Shown: in pieces, positions 52,275-60,645 of the stretch
Layout: each line of letters begins with the position of its first letter
Position numbering within the stretch: position 1 is the stretch's first letter
Assembly (NCBI RefSeq): GCF_903819335.1
Contig: NZ_CAIJDE010000060.1
Coordinates: 1-64,000, forward strand
DNA from: Flavobacterium panici
GTDB taxonomy: Bacteria > Bacteroidota > Bacteroidia > Flavobacteriales > Flavobacteriaceae
DNA length: 64,000 nucleotides
Direction: 5' to 3'
Program-made: the position numbers and the translations under genes
Notes under the pieces: model-generated
The model's input: only the letters and a program-made list of their open reading frames with translations
The model's database searches: none
Told to the model about the DNA's origin: nothing

Positions 52275-53390
52275 ATGGAAGCAGAACAACAAAAAAAGAG
52301 AGTTTTGGCAATAGATTTTGCCAGAGGAACAAGTGTAATCTTAATGATGATGGTGCACACCATGCTTATTTATGGTACAATCGCCACACAAACCAACACT
52401 GTTTTAGGAGAAATTATTTTATGGTTAGGCCGCGGCACAACTATGTTTTTGGTCAGTATGGGAATTTCTTTTGTACTATCAAGAAGACAAAGTTTTCTGG
52501 CCGTTTGCAAAAGGGCTTTATACATTCTGGCTGTTGGTTACGGAATGAATATTTTAAAATTTCTGGTTCCTGAATTTATTTTTGGCGGACTTCCCGAAGC
52601 TTTTATTTCGGCTTATGGCTTGCAATCGGGAACATTAGAAACAGGAATTTTCTTTTTGCTTTTAGGTGATATTTTGCAATTGGCCGGAATCACTTTGTTT
52701 ATTATGGGGCTTATAAATCATTTTAGCAAAAGCAAATATGTTCCGTTAATCGTAGCTATAGCAATCATTTCGATTTCTAAAGAATTAAGCGGTTTCAGAG
52801 TCGGAATCTTGGGCATAGATTATATCTGCGATTTACTTTTCAGCAATCAGTTTAATGTTTATTTTCCTGTTTTCCCGTGGAGCGCTTTCATTTTAATCGG
52901 CATGTTTTTGGGAAGATGGTACAAAGAACTCAACGAAAATCAGGAAGTATTTTTTAAGAAAATGTTATTCGTAGGTTTAGCTTTTATCGCCGTTGGCGGA
53001 ATTCTAAACTTCTCAAATCCAGAATATCATTTTGGAGATTATTACCATTTAGGACCTGGCGGAAGCATTTTATTACTCGGAACAAACCTTGTTTTATATT
53101 GGTTTGTGAACATCATTGTAAAGCTGTTTAACGAAAACAATCCAGTGTTTAATTTATTGACTTTCTGCAGTAAACACGTAACAAGTTTATACGTAATTCA
53201 ATGGGTTTTGATCAATTGGGGCATGTATGTTTTAGGTTTTTGGGAACACGATCAATGGTTTGTTTTAAGTTTATTCCCAGTTGTAATTGCCACAAGTATA
53301 AGTATTCAGTTGATTTATAATGGAATCAAAACACTTTTTAAAACCAAATGGAGCAATAAAGACAGCAATGAATTAATTGTAAATAGTTAG
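52275..53390 (+). CDS. Polytopic membrane acyltransferase-like protein (HGSNAT/DUF1624 type)
   Basis: Protein of 371 residues with about ten membrane helices. The start is typical of heparan-alpha-glucosaminide N-acetyltransferase-like catalytic domains: VLAIDFARGTSVILMMMVHT with the conserved His, then WLGRGTTMFLVSMGISFVLS. Later segments include FPVFPWSAFILIGMFLGRWY. Such proteins move acyl groups across the membrane. Embedded 2 nt after the monooxygenase, it may acylate or export the siderophore, which is inference. A dispersed repeat separates it from the next gene. Confidence 0.85.
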   Translation: MEAEQQKKRVLAIDFARGTSVILMMMVHTMLIYGTIATQTNTVLGEIILWLGRGTTMFLVSMGISFVLSRRQSFLAVCKRALYILAVGYGMNILKFLVPEFIFGGLPEAFISAYGLQSGTLETGIFFLLLGDILQLAGITLFIMGLINHFSKSKYVPLIVAIAIISISKELSGFRVGILGIDYICDLLFSNQFNVYFPVFPWSAFILIGMFLGRWYKELNENQEVFFKKMLFVGLAFIAVGGILNFSNPEYHFGDYYHLGPGGSILLLGTNLVLYWFVNIIVKLFNENNPVFNLLTFCSKHVTSLYVIQWVLINWGMYVLGFWEHDQWFVLSLFPVVIATSISIQLIYNGIKTLFKTKWSNKDSNELIVNS

Positions 53391-53413
53391 AATCAAAAAT
53401 TGGACGTAATTTA

Positions 53414-53556
53414 TTTAAACACATAGAAACATAGATTTCTTTTTATTAAGATTGAAGCATGTTTTAGAAAATCTAGATTTTTTCACATAGCTATGTGTTT
53501 TATTTAAAGTGAAACGCCTTTTTAAGCTATGAAAACTATGTTTCTATGTGTTTAAA
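53414..53556. repeat. 143-bp intergenic element, second copy of the 22-bp inverted-repeat family
   Basis: 53414-53434 (TTTAAACACATAGAAACATA then G) and 53536-53556 are perfect 21-bp inverted repeats, the same ends as at 9318-9517. The interior also shares a CACATAGC block and AGTGAAACGCC. It sits inside the siderophore operon between the membrane protein and the fused synthetase. Confidence 0.85.
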
Positions 53557-53570
53557 TTACACGCAATGAT

Positions 53571-53607
53571 TAAAATCTAAAATCAACAACCTAAAATCTA
53601 AAATCAA
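53571..53607 (+). repeat. TCTAAAATC simple repeat abutting the synthetase ATG
   Basis: Four degenerate (T)AAAATCTAAAATC units run up to the start codon at 53608, as before the SusC gene at 14045. Confidence 0.6.
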
Positions 53608-55995
53608 ATGAGCACATATAAACCTATCTATTCAACCACAATTCCGGATTTTGGAGTGATAGATTTTCGCCCTTTGGAACTGGAAAACGACGCTGTAATA
53701 ATTCATGATTGGGTCAATCGTAATTATGCACAATATTGGGGCATGCAGGGAAAAAATCTGGAAGAAGTTCGTTTAGAATATGAAAAAATAACCAAAGAAT
53801 CGGATGTTTTTATCGGACTTGTTAATGGAGAAATTTCGTTTTTATTAGAACGCTACAATCCAAAACAAGATATTATCGGAAACTATTATACCGTTCAGGA
53901 TTACGATTGCGGCATTCATATTATTGTAGCGCCATCAACAAAACCGGTGCATCAGTTTACATGGCATATTTTTTCGAGCATTATGAAATTTATTTTCAGG
54001 GATCTTACCATCGAAAGAATATTAGTCGAGCCGGACATTCGAAACAAAAAAATGTTCGATATCTGTCACCGTGTAGGTTTTGAAGATGCTGATGTTGTCA
54101 ATTTACCACATAAAACCGCATTATTGGCTTTTTGTACAAGAGAGCAATTCATCAAAAAAATAGATTCATTTAACCTCAATTATACCGAAATGAATAACGA
54201 AAATCAATTAGAATTTCCGGAAAAAGCCATTACACATATTCAGCCCGAAGTTTGGGAAAAAGCCAATCGTTTATTGGTGAAAAAAGCGATTTGTGAGTTC
54301 TCGCACGAACTTTTAATAAAACCAACATTAGAATCTGGAAATACATATTCGTTGCTTTCTGATGACAATTCGATTAAATATACTTTTGAAGCAGAATTAT
54401 TGGCAATGAATCATTTGAATATTGAAGTCAATTCAATTTCAAAATATAAAAATGAGAAATTAATAGCTTTAGATGCAGTAGATTTTATTCAGGAATTCAA
54501 AACCAGTTTAGGAATTTCAGAACAATTGATTCCGTCTTATCTGGAAGAAATTATCAGCACACTTTACGGAAGCTGTTACAAATTGTTAAAAGAAAATTCG
54601 ACTTCAAAATCGCTTGCCAATTCTGATTTCCAAACCATTGAACAAGCCATGATGGAAGGTCATCCGGGTTTTGTTGCCAATAACGGAAGAATTGGTTACA
54701 ACAGCATGGATTACAAAGCCTACGCGCCCGAAGCTGGAAACCCATTTAGGATTTTATGGCTTGCCGGACACCGCGACAGAACCGTTTACGCCGGAACTCA
54801 AAAACTGGATTACGATACATTAATTCAACAAGAATTAGGAGCAGAAACAATTGCAAAGTTCAATGCTACAATTTCAGAAAAAGGACAAAATCCAAACGAT
54901 TATTTCTTTATTCCCGTGCATCCGTGGCAATGGTTCAATAAACTAGCTAATTTGTTTTCGCCTGAAATTGCTAAACAAAAACTGATTTGTGTAGGTTACG
55001 GACCCGATTTGTATCAGGCACAGCAATCCATTAGAACTTTATTTAACTTAAGCAATCCTAAAAAATTATATACCAAAACATCGCTTTCTATCCTTAATAT
55101 GGGCTTTATGCGAGGTTTACCGGTTTTTTATTTAGGAACAGCGCCGGAAATGGCAGAATGGTTAGATCAATTATTAAGCGGAGATCAATATCTGCAAAAA
55201 GTAGGTTTCGGAATGTTGGGCGAAGTGGCTTCTGTAAGTTACATCAATCCATATTTTGAAAGCTTCGGAAAACACAATCCGTACAATAAAATGATTGCTT
55301 CTTTATGGAGAGAAAGCCCAGTTGCAAAACTCAAAAATGATGAACAATTAATGACAATGGCAGCATTTTTACATTTAGATAAAGATGGAAATTCGTTGTT
55401 ATCTGAAATTATAAAAGCTTCGGGATTATCAATAGACAATTGGCTTGCCGAATATTTCAAAGTTTATCTGAGTCCTTTATTACATTGTTTTTACCAATAT
55501 GATTTGGTTTTTATGCCGCACGGCGAAAACCTTATTTTAGGATTAGAAAATCATGTTCCGGTGCGCTCTTTCATGAAAGACATTACCGAAGAGGCCGTGA
55601 TCCTGAATCCTGATGTTGTTGTTCCGAAAAACATTGACCGAATTTATGCTGAAGTTCCTGAAGATGTAAAATTACTTTCCATTTTTATTGATGTTTTTGA
55701 TGGATTTTTCCGTTTCATGTCTGCAATTTTGGTTTCGAGTGATAATTATTCTGAAGATCGTTATTGGGAATTAGTGACAGAATGTATCTCTGATTATCAG
55801 GAACAAAACCCGCATCTGGAAGCAAAATTCGAGCAATACGATTTATTTGCAAATGAATTTCAGTTGTCTTGCCTGAACCGTTTACAGTTGAATAATAACA
55901 AAACCATGATCGATCTTGATGATCCTGTGGCGTTGTTACAATTTCAGGGAAAATTGCAAAATCCAATTGCTCCGTATAAAAAAATAATAGCCTAA
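53608..55995 (+). CDS. Fused GNAT acyltransferase/NIS siderophore synthetase
   Basis: Protein of 795 residues. Residues 1-185 are an IucB/AlcB-type acyl-CoA N-acyltransferase (IHDWVNRNYAQYWGMQGKNL, RILVEPDIRNKKMFDICHRV, GFEDADVVNLPHKTALLAFC). Residues 205-795 are an IucA/IucC synthetase (MMEGHPGFVANNGRIGYNSM, RILWLAGHRDRTVYAG, FIPVHPWQWFNKL, FMRGLPVFYLGTAPEMA, MPHGENLILGLENHVPV, SCLNRLQLNNNKTMI). It would acylate the hydroxydiamine (succinyl- or acetyl-CoA) and then condense units with ATP. The same fusion occurs in bisucaberin-type pathways. A separate paralogous pair follows directly. Confidence 0.94.
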   Translation: MSTYKPIYSTTIPDFGVIDFRPLELENDAVIIHDWVNRNYAQYWGMQGKNLEEVRLEYEKITKESDVFIGLVNGEISFLLERYNPKQDIIGNYYTVQDYDCGIHIIVAPSTKPVHQFTWHIFSSIMKFIFRDLTIERILVEPDIRNKKMFDICHRVGFEDADVVNLPHKTALLAFCTREQFIKKIDSFNLNYTEMNNENQLEFPEKAITHIQPEVWEKANRLLVKKAICEFSHELLIKPTLESGNTYSLLSDDNSIKYTFEAELLAMNHLNIEVNSISKYKNEKLIALDAVDFIQEFKTSLGISEQLIPSYLEEIISTLYGSCYKLLKENSTSKSLANSDFQTIEQAMMEGHPGFVANNGRIGYNSMDYKAYAPEAGNPFRILWLAGHRDRTVYAGTQKLDYDTLIQQELGAETIAKFNATISEKGQNPNDYFFIPVHPWQWFNKLANLFSPEIAKQKLICVGYGPDLYQAQQSIRTLFNLSNPKKLYTKTSLSILNMGFMRGLPVFYLGTAPEMAEWLDQLLSGDQYLQKVGFGMLGEVASVSYINPYFESFGKHNPYNKMIASLWRESPVAKLKNDEQLMTMAAFLHLDKDGNSLLSEIIKASGLSIDNWLAEYFKVYLSPLLHCFYQYDLVFMPHGENLILGLENHVPVRSFMKDITEEAVILNPDVVVPKNIDRIYAEVPEDVKLLSIFIDVFDGFFRFMSAILVSSDNYSEDRYWELVTECISDYQEQNPHLEAKFEQYDLFANEFQLSCLNRLQLNNNKTMIDLDDPVALLQFQGKLQNPIAPYKKIIA

Positions 55996-56005
55996 TTCCT
56001 TAAAG

Positions 56006-56596
56006 ATGAATAGTATAATAACTCATCCTGAAAATGATGTTGCAAACGACGTTGTTTTTGTAAAAACAATTCCAGGTTTAGGCGTTTTTGAGCTGCGCCC
56101 GCTTGACATGGAACTTGATATTCCGCTGATTCACAATTGGGTAAATCGTGAATACGCCGTTTATTGGGAAATGAATGGATTTTCTGTAGAAGAAGTAAAA
56201 AATACCTACTATAATATTCAGGAAAAGGCGCAGGTTTATATTGGAAAATTCAATAACAATGTTGCCTTTTTACTGGAATGTTATAATCCTGAAGATGATA
56301 TTGTAGGTAAATATTACGAATCGCAAAAAGGCGATAAAGGTATGCATATCTTGGTCGCACCGTCAGAAAAACCAATTCCCAATTTTACCTGGAATATTTT
56401 TACCGTGATTCTTGATTTTATTTTCAGTAATGGAAAAAATCAACGTATTGTGGTTGAACCCGATGCAAGAAATCATAAAATTCATTTGCTGAATAAAAGG
56501 GCTGGATTTGTTTTTCAGCGTGTTCTCGATTTACCGCACAAACAAGCACATCTCGAATTTTGTACGCGCGAGGATTATTACAAAGCTTTACAATAG
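56006..56596 (+). CDS. GNAT acyltransferase, siderophore type (IucB/AlcB-like)
   Basis: Protein of 196 residues, paralogue of the N-terminal domain of the fused gene upstream: IHNWVNREYAVYWEMNGFSV against IHDWVNRNYAQYWGMQGKNL, RIVVEPDARNHKIHLLNKRA and LDLPHKQAHLEFCTRED. It should transfer an acyl group from CoA to the N-hydroxyamine. It stands 10 nt after the fused synthetase and 16 nt before its own synthetase partner, in a different reading frame from that partner. Confidence 0.94.
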   Translation: MNSIITHPENDVANDVVFVKTIPGLGVFELRPLDMELDIPLIHNWVNREYAVYWEMNGFSVEEVKNTYYNIQEKAQVYIGKFNNNVAFLLECYNPEDDIVGKYYESQKGDKGMHILVAPSEKPIPNFTWNIFTVILDFIFSNGKNQRIVVEPDARNHKIHLLNKRAGFVFQRVLDLPHKQAHLEFCTREDYYKALQ

Positions 56597-56612
56597 GTTT
56601 AATTTGATACAA

Positions 56613-58415
56613 ATGAAAATACCAACCCAAAATATACAGCATTTAACGAAAGAGAATTGGGACAAAGCGAATGCTATTTTACTAAAGAAAACGCTAAGCG
56701 AATTTGCACACGAATTATTGATTGTTCCAATAAAAAAAGCTTCAAAGTCATACAGTATTTCTTCGCCCGATAAAAAAGTCGAATATACTTTTGAAGCCAA
56801 TATTTTAGCTTTAAATCACTGGTCAATTGCTGTAGATTCTATACAAAAGACAATTGAAGGAAAAAAATCATCTTTACGTTTGTTAGAATTTATTATCGAG
56901 TTTAAAGACACTTTAGGTATCAGCGAAAGCTTATTGCCAATGTATTTAGAAGAAATCACCAGTACGTTATACAGCACGGCGTATAAAATTGCAAATGAAA
57001 AATATACCTCGAAAAATTTATTAGAACTCGATTATCAAAAAATCGAACACGCCATGACCGAAGGACATCCGTGTTTTGTAGCGAACAGCGGTAAAAATGG
57101 TTTCAATATTGATGATTTTGAGACTTTTTCTCCGGAAGCCAATGCGCCTGTAAAATTATTATGGATTGCCGGACATAGGAGCAAAGCCACTTTTACAGCC
57201 ATTGAAACATTAAATTATCAAAAAGTATTGGAACAGGAATTGTCTGCTGAAGACATTGCATTGTTTAAAAATGTACTTAAATCTCAGGATTTGAATATTG
57301 ACGATTATTATTTCTTTCCCGTACATCCGTGGCAATGGTTCAATAAACTCGCTTTGATTTTTGCGCCCGATATTGCCGAAAATCATTTGATTTGTCTGGG
57401 TTATAGCGATGACGAATATTCGGCACAACAATCGATTCGAACTTTTTTTAATACTTCATCACCGGAGAAATTTTATGCAAAAACGGCACTTTCGGTAATC
57501 AACATGGGATTCATGCGCGGACTTTCTCCTTATTATATGGAAAGTACGCCGGCAATTACGAAATGGGTTGCAGATTTAGTTGAAAATGATTCCTATTTAC
57601 AGCAAAAAGGTTTTACACTTTTAGGTGAAGTCGCAACAATTGGTTATCGCAATTTCTTGTACGAACCTTTAGGCCGAAGTATTTCGCATAATAAAATGCT
57701 GGCTGCATTATGGCGCGAAAGCCCGATTCCGAAATTAGAAAAAGGACAGGATATTATGACAATGGCGGCTTTATTGCACGTTGATCAATCCGGAAATGCC
57801 TTTGTATCAGAATTGATTCAAAAGTCGGGAATCAGCGCAAAAGCGTGGATCAGCCATTATTTAGAAGCTTATCTTTCACCTTTATTACATTGTTTTTACG
57901 AGCACGAAATGGTTTTTATGCCACACGGCGAAAACCTGATTTTAGTCTTAGAAAATCATATTCCGGTAAAAGCAATAATGAAAGATATTACCGAAGAAGT
58001 GATGCTTTTTAATGGAGAAATTCCGCTGCCCGAAAAAGCAAAACGTATTCATATCGATATGAAAGAACCGTTGAAAATTCTTTGCATTTTTAATGATATT
58101 TTTCAGTTTTATTTCCGTTTTCTTTCCGCCATTTTATCCGAAACCAAAACACTTTCCGAAGAAGATTTCTGGTCTGCCGTTGCCGATTGCATTCACGAAT
58201 ATCAGTCAGCACATCCACATTTGCAGGAACAATTTAAAAAATACAATTTGTTTGTTTCTGAATTCGATTCGTGCTGCCTAAACCGTTTGCAATTGCGAAA
58301 CAATAAACAAATGTTAGATTTAGCAGATCCTATTGACAGTCTTCAGTTTGTTGGGAAATTGACAAATCCTATTACTGTATTTAGCAAAAAACTAAAGTCA
58401 GTTCCAGCATTATAA
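56613..58415 (+). CDS. NIS siderophore synthetase (IucA/IucC family)
   Basis: The ATG at 56613 is chosen: it starts MKIPTQNIQHLTKENWDKAN, aligned with the start of the synthetase half of the fused gene (HIQPEVWEKAN). The open frame reaches back to 56508, inside the acyltransferase gene, but without similarity. Protein of 600 residues with TEGHPCFVANSGKNGFNIDD, LLWIAGHRSKATF, FPVHPWQWFNKLALIF, FMRGLSPYYMESTPAIT, ALWRESPIPKLEKG and MPHGENLILVLENHIPV. All core motifs of the ATP-dependent condensing enzymes are intact. Two synthetases in one locus may act on different chain lengths or acyl groups. Confidence 0.94.
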   Translation: MKIPTQNIQHLTKENWDKANAILLKKTLSEFAHELLIVPIKKASKSYSISSPDKKVEYTFEANILALNHWSIAVDSIQKTIEGKKSSLRLLEFIIEFKDTLGISESLLPMYLEEITSTLYSTAYKIANEKYTSKNLLELDYQKIEHAMTEGHPCFVANSGKNGFNIDDFETFSPEANAPVKLLWIAGHRSKATFTAIETLNYQKVLEQELSAEDIALFKNVLKSQDLNIDDYYFFPVHPWQWFNKLALIFAPDIAENHLICLGYSDDEYSAQQSIRTFFNTSSPEKFYAKTALSVINMGFMRGLSPYYMESTPAITKWVADLVENDSYLQQKGFTLLGEVATIGYRNFLYEPLGRSISHNKMLAALWRESPIPKLEKGQDIMTMAALLHVDQSGNAFVSELIQKSGISAKAWISHYLEAYLSPLLHCFYEHEMVFMPHGENLILVLENHIPVKAIMKDITEEVMLFNGEIPLPEKAKRIHIDMKEPLKILCIFNDIFQFYFRFLSAILSETKTLSEEDFWSAVADCIHEYQSAHPHLQEQFKKYNLFVSEFDSCCLNRLQLRNNKQMLDLADPIDSLQFVGKLTNPITVFSKKLKSVPAL

Positions 58416-58424
58416 AAGTCATTT

Positions 58425-58590
58425 CTCGCAAAGTCGCGAAGTTGTTTTTGTCATTTCGACGAAGGAGAAATCTCCGCAAGTAACTCCGCAGAGAGAATCC
58501 AATCTTTGTAGAGCTTCTCGCGAAGATTTCTCCTTCGTCGAAATGACAAGATTGGGCTAAAAAACTTTGCGGCTTCGCGACTTCGCGAGA
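58425..58590. repeat. Nested inverted-repeat element, GTCATTTCGA family
   Basis: 58448-58473 (TTGTCATTTCGACGAAGGAG and AAATCT) and 58524-58549 are perfect 26-bp inverted repeats. Outside them TCTCGCAAAGTCGCGAAGTT (58425-58444) pairs imperfectly with a GCTTCGCGACTTCGCGAGA block near 58572-58590. It is related by its ends to 22811-22944. Confidence 0.82.
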
Positions 58591-58656
58591 TTATAACATC
58601 ACAAATATTAAAAATAAAACTTTGCGCCCTGCGCCTTAGTGGCAATAAAAAAAACT

Positions 58657-60045
58657 ATGTTCAAACGTTTAAAAAAAATATTACATACTGCAGAATCATT
58701 TGATTTCACCAAAGGAAGCATTAGAAAAGGAATCCTGATTCTCTCCATTCCAATGGTTCTGGAAATGGCGATGGAATCTGTTTTTGCTTTGGTCGATTTG
58801 TATTTTGTGGGACATCTAAAAGAAAGCAATTATGCGATTCAGGTTGTTGGTTTAACAGAATCTGTTTTTGCGATTATTTATTCGATTGCCATCGGAATCA
58901 GTATTGCAACAACAGCAATTGTCGCAAGGCGTATTGGCGAAAAGCAAACCCAAGAAGCTGCAAAATCTGGTGTACAAGCCATTATAATTGCAATTGCCAT
59001 AAATGTATTTATCAGTTTAGGAGGATTTATTTTTGCCAAAGAAATACTCTTGTTAATGGGCGCTTCTGCACCTGCGGTAGTTTATGGCGTAAATTATACC
59101 AGAATCATGATGGCAGGAAGTATTTTTGTGATGCTGATTTTCCTGATTAACGGAATTTTCAGAGGTGCCGGAAATGCCATAATCGCCATGAAAAGTTTAT
59201 GGATTGCAAATATTTCGAATATCATTTTATGTCCAATTCTCATTAACGGATTTTGGTTTATTCCCGCAATGGGCGTTACCGGCGCGGCTGTTGCAACCAC
59301 AATTGGAAGAGGAATTGGTGTTTTATACCAATGTTATTTCCTGTTTTACGGACAGGGAATTTTAAAAATCAAATGGAATTACTTCCTGCCGAATTACAAA
59401 TTAATTCAAGGGATTATAAAACTGGCAACTCCCGGAGTTTTGCAATATGTAATTGCTTCCTGCAGCTGGATTTTCCTGGCTAATTTGGTTGCCGTAACGG
59501 GTGGCGATTATGCTTCATCAGGTTATCAAACGGCAATCAGGATTATGATGTTTTTCATTCTTCCCGCTTGGGGATTAAGTAATGCCGTTGCGACTTTGGT
59601 TGGACAAAATTTGGGTGCAAATGAAATAGGAAGGGCAGAAAAAGCCGTTTATAAAACCGCCAAATACAATATGATTTTTATGGGATCTATTATGCTGGTT
59701 TGCTTTTTCAGTGCACATTATCTGATTTCGTTTTTTACAAATGACCCAATTATTATCAGGATCGCCGTAAATGCTTTACAGATTATAAGCGTTGGTTTTA
59801 TTTTCTACGGTCTCGGAATGGTTTTAAACAATACGTTTAATGGAGCAGGAGATACCTGGACACCAACCTGGATCAACATTTTAGGATTCTGGATTTTTCA
59901 GGTTCCGTTTGCGTATCTTTTGGTTCATCATTATAAAATGGGACCAACAGGTGTTTTTATCGCGATTCCAACTGCCGAAACATTGATTACGATTTTGAGT
60001 GTACTTGTTTATCGACAAGGAAAATGGAAGAAGATTTTGGTTTAA
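58657..60045 (+). CDS. MATE-family efflux transporter
   Basis: The ATG at 58657 is preferred over the GTG at 58639 because the GTG lies in repeat-derived sequence. Protein of 462 residues with twelve membrane helices in two MatE halves (ILILSIPMVLEMAMESVFAL; VDLYFVGHLKESNYAIQVVG; GVLQYVIASCSWIFLANLVA; NAVATLVGQNLGANEIGRAE). It is probably the siderophore exporter because it ends the biosynthesis gene series, but MATE pumps also expel drugs. A dispersed repeat separates it from the synthetase, so transcription may be independent. Confidence 0.92.
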   Translation: MFKRLKKILHTAESFDFTKGSIRKGILILSIPMVLEMAMESVFALVDLYFVGHLKESNYAIQVVGLTESVFAIIYSIAIGISIATTAIVARRIGEKQTQEAAKSGVQAIIIAIAINVFISLGGFIFAKEILLLMGASAPAVVYGVNYTRIMMAGSIFVMLIFLINGIFRGAGNAIIAMKSLWIANISNIILCPILINGFWFIPAMGVTGAAVATTIGRGIGVLYQCYFLFYGQGILKIKWNYFLPNYKLIQGIIKLATPGVLQYVIASCSWIFLANLVAVTGGDYASSGYQTAIRIMMFFILPAWGLSNAVATLVGQNLGANEIGRAEKAVYKTAKYNMIFMGSIMLVCFFSAHYLISFFTNDPIIIRIAVNALQIISVGFIFYGLGMVLNNTFNGAGDTWTPTWINILGFWIFQVPFAYLLVHHYKMGPTGVFIAIPTAETLITILSVLVYRQGKWKKILV

Positions 60046-60056
60046 GAAAATTTAAT

Positions 60057-60539
60057 TTATTTCTTTTTATTCTCAAGCTGCACAGTGAATTTACCATAAA
60101 ACGGATTATCAGCCATTTGCGAATGTCCAATTACCAAAATATAATTTCCTTTTTGTTCAAGATTTGTGTTCAGATCCATTCCGAAAGGCCCGTCTGAGCT
60201 TTTATCAGGAGAAATAATTTGATTGAAACGAATATTTCCTTTTCCGCCGGCTGGGATAATCTTTCCATTCAATTCACCTAAATCTTCATTTTTAAATTTC
60301 ACATATATTCTCGAATGAATAGAATCTAAAGTGCCTTCAGCAATATAAAGATCTTTTTCATTCTTAAAATTCATGAAAATAGTATCACCAATTTGTTTGT
60401 TGTCTTCTTTGTTTTGCTTTACAACAACGGTATCTTTTGCAGCAATTGAATCTGAGGTCTGGACAGAATCGATTTTAGTTTCTTTTTGCTGACATGAAAA
60501 AAAGAGAATGGATAATAAGAGTATGGATATATTTTTCAT
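60057..60539 (-). CDS. Predicted lipoprotein (160 aa)
   Basis: Lipoprotein signal MKNISILLLSILFFSC (Cys16) followed by QQKETKIDSVQTSDSIAAKD. The mature part is small, beta-rich (GDTIFMNFKNEKDLYIAEGT; NYILVIGHSQMADNPFYGKF) and unrecognised. It ends 11 nt from the convergent MATE gene. Located in the periplasm or on the surface. Function unknown. Confidence 0.82.
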   Translation of the reverse strand: MKNISILLLSILFFSCQQKETKIDSVQTSDSIAAKDTVVVKQNKEDNKQIGDTIFMNFKNEKDLYIAEGTLDSIHSRIYVKFKNEDLGELNGKIIPAGGKGNIRFNQIISPDKSSDGPFGMDLNTNLEQKGNYILVIGHSQMADNPFYGKFTVQLENKKK

Positions 60540-60645
60540 TAGTTTATCTTTTAATATTCATCCCAAATTTAGTTTATTTTAAAATTGGGATATTACATAA
60601 TAGCATTTGTATTTTTATAAAATCTTGATATCATGATTGGAATAA

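Noticed and set aside
58451..58645. 64-codon minus-strand ORF with Arg-rich start
   Set aside because: Produced by the GTCATTTCGA-family repeat element, not a gene.
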